DNA from: Ruminococcaceae bacterium UBA1767
GTDB lineage: Bacteria; Bacillota; Clostridia; Oscillospirales; Acutalibacteraceae
Reading direction: 5' to 3'
Assembly: GCA_002315505.1 (NCBI GenBank)
Contig: DCGX01000037.1
Location: 9,941 to 46,435, forward strand
Length of the DNA stretch: 36,495 bases
The notes under the pieces were generated by a model, which was given only the letters and a program-made list of their open reading frames with translations, was not told the origin of the DNA and did not search any database. Below, in pieces: positions 33,101-36,495 of the stretch. A program made the translations under genes and the position numbers. The stretch's first letter is position 1. Every line of letters begins with the position of its first letter.

Positions 33101-36022
33101 GCTTATGCTTCTGCCATGCTGACAGGCTGTAACTTCACTCAACTGAATTCTTCGGAAAACGTAAACTGGAAATTGAATAATACAGGTAAACTCACAGTAT
33201 CTGCAAACGGAAGTGTCAAAAACAACTGGAGCAATCTTGTGAATTACATTACCGAGATTGAGTTCGCCTCGGGTGTTACTTCCGTTCCCGAAGGAGCTTT
33301 GAGTAAATATCCGAAGCTCACAAAGGTTACTTTCCCGTCAACACTTAAGGAAATTCCAGACAGCTTCTGTGAGGAATGTAAAGAACTTAAAACAGTTGTT
33401 ATTCCGAAAGGAATTGAAAAAATCGGAAACTCTGCATTTAAAAACTGTGCAAAGCTCGATTTCTTCAGCGACGAAAACAGAAAAGCAAATGCTGTTGCCT
33501 ATGTATTTCCCGACAGTATTAAGGAAATCGGCAGCTTCGCATTCAACGGTATTTATGATGCTGATGGTACAACATCGGGTATTTCTCTTCCTCTGAATAT
33601 AGAGAAAATCGGAGAAAGAGCCTTCTGCTTCAAAAACACTTTCATCACCACATACAGTGATGATTGCGAATATGGTGATATGGCGATTGTTGCTAAAACT
33701 TTCCATTTTAAATACGATACCGATAGCAATACAAGTAAGTACTTCCGGGAAAGCTATAAAAAGATAAAGACTGAATACGGCTTTAATATGTATCAGACTA
33801 CAATTTCCGACTTTTCGGTTGAAGGAAATACCGTGTATATCGGCGAAGGCTTCGTTGAGTCCTATTATGACAGTAGTCTTACACCATGGAACAGAGTTTC
33901 AGCTGAAAATGTAGTTTTTTGCGGTATGTCAATACTTTCGAAGGGATGCTTCAAAAACAACAGAAACATCAAAACAATTACATTTGATAACTCAAAGAAT
34001 AATTACATCTGTCGCTATTCTATTCCTCAGGACTGTTTCAGAGATTGTACAAATCTTAAAACAATAAAGATGAGCAAAAATGCGATAATTGTAAGATACG
34101 GATTGTCATCGTTCATGAATTGCAATAGTCTTAACTTCGGTCACTCGTTGCCTGACGGAGCAGAGTACATAGATAATTTTGCATTTGATAAGTGCGAAAA
34201 TCTGTTTTCAAACTATGCAGTATTACCGGAAACACTTACATATATCGGTTCAAGCGCATTCTCGTCAAATAATGCACTGACAATTTCTTTGCCGAGAAGC
34301 CTTGAAAAAATCTGCAATTGTGCAATTTATTCGCCGAACTGGACAGTTCTTTTAAACTCACAGAAATGTGAAATGGTTTATCGCTCGATTATTGCAAAAG
34401 CAATTTACTCCCCCGAGTATGATAATGTAGTTGCATATTATAATCGAATGAAATCCGGCTCACTGTCAACATCAGCTGTTACAATGGAAATGAAATACAT
34501 TGCAGACTGGAATTTAGAGGCAGGTATACTAACTATTTCGGGTAACCATGATATGTATAACTATCCGAACAATGCACTTGTTCCGTGGTACGCTATGCGA
34601 AACGAAATTGACAAAATTACTATTGAGGAGGGCGTTAGTTCAATCGGAAGCTATGCATTTAATGACATTGAAAAACTGGATTCAATTTCGATTGCTTCAT
34701 CTGTTTCAAAAATTGAAAAATACAGCCTGTGCAATTTGCCGCTAACATTAATAAGTCTTTATGGTGAAGATGTTACCGCTTCCGGCAATAATATTTTCGG
34801 CGATTCAAATGAAGGTTCAGTAACAGTAAAATGTTTGGAAAATTCCAATACATATAACAAATTCAATAAGCTGGGGTATAAGGTCGAAGTTCTCAACTAT
34901 GAAGCATATTCGATGAATGGTGACGGAATTCTTAAAATTTCTTACTGTGATTCAAAAACATCGGGCGATTGGAAAACAGATGCTTCTACTGTAACAAAAG
35001 TTATCTTCGATGATTCAATTACTGAGCTTCCTCGTGCAGCTTTTGCCGATTTCACGAAACTCACAGAAGTAAAACTGCCTTCAAATCTCAAATCAATTTC
35101 AAATGAAGCATTTAAAAACTGTACAGCTCTCAAGAGCGTTACGATACCGAAGTCCGTTACATGGATAGGCGATTCGGCATTTGAAAACTGCACTTCGCTT
35201 AATCTTTGCGATGAAAATATGTGCTATGCGTTTAACAATGCAATTAAGTATATCGGACAGAGAGCATTTTACGGTGTTATGGAAAACGATGAATGTTACA
35301 TTTCACTTCCTAAGTCACTTAAAAAGCTCGGAAGCGATGCTTTAAATATGGAATATGCCGAATTCTATATTAACAGTCAATCAACTGTTTTCTCAAATAA
35401 CGCATTTAATTGCTATATGTTCTTCTGCCCGTTGAATTCGACAGCATGGAATTATTCGGTTGAGCGTGATGAATATATCTGGTGTGCAGAATCGGCAACA
35501 TGGAGCTTTGAAAACAATACTCTTACAATTTGCGGAAATGGACGAATGCCTAATTATCATAGCAATTCGGTCATTCCATGGCATGAGTATGCGGAAGAAA
35601 TCGAAAATATTGTTGTTGAAGAGGGAGTAAGCTCTATCGGCGACTATGCATTTAATTCATTGCCGAACCTTAAAACAATTTCACTGCCATCAACCTTGAC
35701 TTCAATTGGTTCAATGAGCTTGTATAATATCGGAAGTGTTGATACTATTTATCTGAAATCCGATATAATTTCATATGTTGCGTCGGATATGATGTCAACT
35801 GATAAAACGGCAATCAAATTTACAAACTCAAATTACAGTTCAAAAACATGGAATACGCTATCTTCAAACGGATATGATATTTCATATGCTTCAAGCGCCG
35901 TAGGTACGATTTTTGCAGGAAGTACAAGCTTTGTTATTATTATTGCTTTGATTATTCTTGTGGTTGCTGTAATAATTGCAGTGATTATTAAGAAAAGGCG
36001 TTTGAAAAAGAACACTGAATAA
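27140..36022 (+). CDS. Giant surface protein C (2,960 aa; MABP-like repeats plus BspA-like LRRs)
   Basis: Residues 1-34 form a signal peptide (cleavage after VFA). Residues about 38-105 are the module shared with proteins A and B (YMGYKTT, AITDV). A helical region and a hydrophobic cluster at about 508-590 follow, then a second beta module at about 600-720. Further divergent copies of the N-terminal module lie at about 736-797, 908-981, 1158-1257 and 1354-1412. From about 1500 to 2900 come BspA-type (LRR_5) leucine-rich repeats in eight blocks, each opened by a header like W....L.I.G.G; headers begin near 1500, 1624, 1787, 2010, 2224, 2457, 2590 and 2788. A final helix (about 2930-2951) and a basic tail (KKRRLKK) anchor the C-terminus. 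There is no LPXTG. BspA-type LRRs are usually surface ligand-binding. The SD is weak (GGGCGTGG), suggesting coupling to gene B. Confidence 0.9.
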   Translation: MKIFKTNKKKKAGAIVAIILVIATVVLTATTVFADNQYLYVSDIAMATGTKEADVIKQLTDAGYTVAKKNLCDGNGQFAYMGYKTTDNVEDAITDVRLMNMSSGFKMMDYRALQTAYNVKLTSMAKQFQITVNEMKQNIAKNSPLALAGKELLDLFYYETMDGEHIPFSDYLFDENRTLDDFININLMCNTLTLSVIFSALNLGVDDSSLVDVGARFSKYDVSNADDGSDFASLDKQYSEFAKILSDEIVAFYDSYQKGAVNIQPAPTNASAIMEDEDVQENYINDIKGTYSVEFSDEYKTALKKSEKDDSDLPLYDAVTSQTATETVENDDNYVLYVALYQAMKEYTVPDNLNGSAYGNPENLGDYLIGYAQAVKGKSELSDNDLRYLYPLAASFTDGQRYVVKLSGIISMMFYIIDPSEKQDLKLDIERQLKEDYFPELKQITDEKNIDKDNRVNVFVGTNVDAYNKQIALTEEGNRNAAAKKAYDELTVGESNAIRKVKDALTIAKICALAAAGATILFLTGFFIATGSFSLISAVTMLVIGGSWLVGGTAVAGLICAIFSVVFVVVLFIAIVAFVVFLIWKAILNKKEKDEANKPATYSTIPDEVYDYLKEDDEYRFVGYDAVRDPTGKIADINNYKSVNAKSQWDVLYFTKDETAGSPLVVEKDKPESLFTFSNEKYTPEKMMPLCRFGDLFASNVRTYQNYETKNNLYTFFKTEKSVKGEEGGSAEEQGVYLQSLKIASDKNAQVAKLSLQNAGYEVIETNISPNAETYSYIGFKTTTSTKYAIKDIRAAYGSTDTKTAFMFGTYSYGCAGITANNVALYYSSIEGIGTPIYANLSVSNNKDKKEESWEPVNLFSGGDAFDFNYRKGLSNKQWDNHVYIYFEPTEKFSSKNILGLNTEKYADGFAFFIIDNTDKNAVESFMNLNGFEIFKVNTNSSSYYSNEKDVCKGTTAKGSTYMAVSKTANPYRAITDIGLYDASPSAKMLFENISCEGCGYSVCETFLQYDNKRSIRDCNAYVCGEGGENGPNYYPEKITDAAYLTKRVINEEGQFDDLIYRGVYVKGPCDKTEPLLIEDILFSENSRTPDGYKAVTNLDDGYGTNARNIVCEYKNPSYTYFTPPRMSMPTLTRYTAQNCTFSHHLYIHIKGNQVKKGKYVSDIFISSYDDEHSSTKSEGSDKFSDDIALTSVLNSFGKSQIIKTNIARDTNHQSYNQTSSGFVSKEEYGNSSYIAVKYTDNINEALRNIVMVRVSSYDEKISDTLEIGNVEYTRCGNVVNANNGCYYLFQSKNSFFGTPITGISVNTTALDNNSVPVLTSDGKGMASCNYFIKFLRYAVKAGDTITSPEKYLNKLNFVVADNKESALLSLFNMGCTNFIDYNVGVSKNVYFGYATTTEKSDKNVITSICCSQSTSNVLYNGTTHSCINTANLSTVGNNGTYLCTSTDKRANPITSFSLVSDGKTYSSSAPGENYYIETNSFSVSNDKSFTIRYYPSNYWSYKNGVLTIRCHGDMPDYNDSYAAPWSKYATKITDVVIESLVTSIDAQAFTGCSNLKTVRIENDAVLNKNYKDITIQDGAIPTGVTIIANINSNGVTEYINSNTPSDYTLQYYNLNGTCHNSNFTFELNGNKLTIKGSGILGDDSYTSKTEKLYLDGGTGYRYMTREVKNHNYSKTSNTPWGEALADKVSGIDLAEYFKNITELEIDGEITSIATDFFKTLTSLKKITVKSIGGTGYNKAFGDLSNAVCNGYLDSGFRQYCVGNDIEFHYIPSQSTPTTAKKTAEQWEVSGNTLIIKKSGTYKNKGTDDCHVNSEYNIDKASIRRVLIFNTVKALPDDSFNGYTNLKEVVVVSDVDKITTTDSNGKALVPLLTAISNRCFKNCKALANYAIAAKVTSIGNEAFSGCSILTGITIPSAVKSVGENAFNSCSNIESINLPTTVASVGNCAFVGCKEGFTLTVNNPACAISPESAIVDKNATIIAPINSHAYASAMLTGCNFTQLNSSENVNWKLNNTGKLTVSANGSVKNNWSNLVNYITEIEFASGVTSVPEGALSKYPKLTKVTFPSTLKEIPDSFCEECKELKTVVIPKGIEKIGNSAFKNCAKLDFFSDENRKANAVAYVFPDSIKEIGSFAFNGIYDADGTTSGISLPLNIEKIGERAFCFKNTFITTYSDDCEYGDMAIVAKTFHFKYDTDSNTSKYFRESYKKIKTEYGFNMYQTTISDFSVEGNTVYIGEGFVESYYDSSLTPWNRVSAENVVFCGMSILSKGCFKNNRNIKTITFDNSKNNYICRYSIPQDCFRDCTNLKTIKMSKNAIIVRYGLSSFMNCNSLNFGHSLPDGAEYIDNFAFDKCENLFSNYAVLPETLTYIGSSAFSSNNALTISLPRSLEKICNCAIYSPNWTVLLNSQKCEMVYRSIIAKAIYSPEYDNVVAYYNRMKSGSLSTSAVTMEMKYIADWNLEAGILTISGNHDMYNYPNNALVPWYAMRNEIDKITIEEGVSSIGSYAFNDIEKLDSISIASSVSKIEKYSLCNLPLTLISLYGEDVTASGNNIFGDSNEGSVTVKCLENSNTYNKFNKLGYKVEVLNYEAYSMNGDGILKISYCDSKTSGDWKTDASTVTKVIFDDSITELPRAAFADFTKLTEVKLPSNLKSISNEAFKNCTALKSVTIPKSVTWIGDSAFENCTSLNLCDENMCYAFNNAIKYIGQRAFYGVMENDECYISLPKSLKKLGSDALNMEYAEFYINSQSTVFSNNAFNCYMFFCPLNSTAWNYSVERDEYIWCAESATWSFENNTLTICGNGRMPNYHSNSVIPWHEYAEEIENIVVEEGVSSIGDYAFNSLPNLKTISLPSTLTSIGSMSLYNIGSVDTIYLKSDIISYVASDMMSTDKTAIKFTNSNYSSKTWNTLSSNGYDISYASSAVGTIFAGSTSFVIIIALIILVVAVIIAVIIKKRRLKKNTE

Positions 36023-36446
36023 AAAGAAACGAGAAAGCGTAATGGTGATATTGGATTTTGTAATATAGAGAACCGATTTTATTACTCTCCTTGAGCACAA
36101 CATTTTCGTTTGTCCAAGTCATCATCGGTATCCTTGATATCAAACAAAAACAAATCGGTAACAACTCATCAAGATAGCCGAAGGATTGTGTTGGGATATT
36201 TCAAGTATCGGTAATGACAGTTTGAAGTTACCTCATGATAAAATCCCTCCTTGCAGATGGGATGAAGCATACAAGGTGTGTAAGAATTGTCCAGAATATT
36301 TAGCAATGTCTGAATAAACTATGTGAAAGCAGAGTTTATTATATCGGAAATTAAAGAGATTCAAATATGAAGAAGTAAATTGCCTATTATATCGATAATA
36401 AGATTATTGCGAATAAATATTAAAACTAAAAATTCTCGACTTATAT
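36023..36446. other. Gene-poor 3' region of the surface locus
   Basis: No convincing gene is seen here. On plus, 36162-36317 is open without a start codon and would encode KLPHDKIPPCRWDEAYK and VCKNCPEYLAMSE, with a CxxC pair. It may be a decayed gene end, but I do not recognise it. No hairpin directly follows the giant gene; the first terminator is at 36447. Confidence 0.3.
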
Positions 36447-36487
36447 AAAAAAGATAGAATTTCCAAGTAGGATTTTCTATCTTTTTT
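36447..36487. terminator. Strong bidirectional rho-independent terminator
   Basis: A long, nearly symmetric hairpin: AAAAAAGATAGAA pairs perfectly with TTCTATCTTTTTT, with a TT/TT internal loop, then TCC/GGA around an AAGTA loop. It has T tracts in both directions. It ends transcription from the surface locus and may serve a converging gene beyond the window. Confidence 0.92.
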
Positions 36488-36495
36488 GCAAAAAA

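Noticed and set aside
31600..35900. CRISPR-like or tandem DNA repeats in the giant gene
   Set aside because: The repeats are protein-level LRR patterns with strong DNA divergence, not direct DNA repeats with spacers.
23041..36022. LPXTG sortase anchors in the three surface proteins
   Set aside because: No LPXTG-like motif precedes the C-terminal helices; only basic tails are present, so they look membrane-anchored.

Overview
The window is chromosomal DNA from a low-to-moderate GC, endospore-forming Firmicute, most likely a gut-type clostridium of the Ruminococcaceae/Oscillospiraceae kind. The evidence is a complete eight-gene spoIIIA sporulation operon, strong Shine-Dalgarno sites, sigma-A-like promoters with extended -10 boxes, and BspA-type leucine-rich-repeat and bacterial Ig-like surface modules. 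No rRNA, tRNA, CRISPR array or intact mobile element is visible.

Layout. (1) 1-2882, minus: the 5' 960 codons of a YfhO-family membrane protein whose C-terminus runs off the left edge. (2) 3016-7646, plus: spoIIIAA-AB-AC-AD-AE-AF-AG-AH, tightly packed. (3) 7715-8428: an endonuclease/exonuclease/phosphatase-fold enzyme with its own promoter and terminator. (4) 8599-13968, plus: a four-gene operon of GH2 glycosidase, uncharacterised propeller-like protein, uncharacterised ~12-TM membrane protein and cytosolic metallophosphoesterase. (5) 13969-15153, minus: an intracellular right-handed beta-helix protein whose stop codon abuts the previous gene's, and which is divergent from a histidine phosphatase (15183-15842). 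(6) 19629-15873, minus: a four-gene operon of AP-endonuclease-2-type TIM-barrel isomerase, Gfo/Idh oxidoreductase, NagB-like deaminase and NagA deacetylase. (7) 19753-22239, plus: a secreted metallophosphoesterase and a second Gfo/Idh oxidoreductase. (8) 22240-23040: a graveyard holding the frameshifted C-terminus of a Big_2 surface protein, a fragment of an IS66 transposase and two terminators. (9) 23041-36022: three paralogous, signal-peptide-bearing membrane proteins (662, 645 and 2,960 aa), the first divergent from the other two. The last carries at least five divergent copies of the shared N-terminal module and eight blocks of BspA-like LRRs. The window ends at a strong, nearly symmetric terminator.

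Working together. Regions 4-7 look like an intracellular carbohydrate-processing locus. It has a glycosidase, a beta-helix protein, two oxidoreductase-type sugar enzymes, an isomerase, and NagA/NagB to feed amino sugar into fructose-6-phosphate. Apart from the unknown ~12-TM protein it contains no recognisable transporter.

The most unusual part is region 9. All three proteins share a signal peptide, a beta-prism-like repeat resembling the MABP type (GY..x..LN.G....MGYKTT....AITD), a helical domain, internal membrane segments, a second beta-rich module and a C-terminal membrane anchor with a basic tail. I know of no function for this family. The arrangement suggests a surface complex or an adhesion/recognition system, but that is inference.
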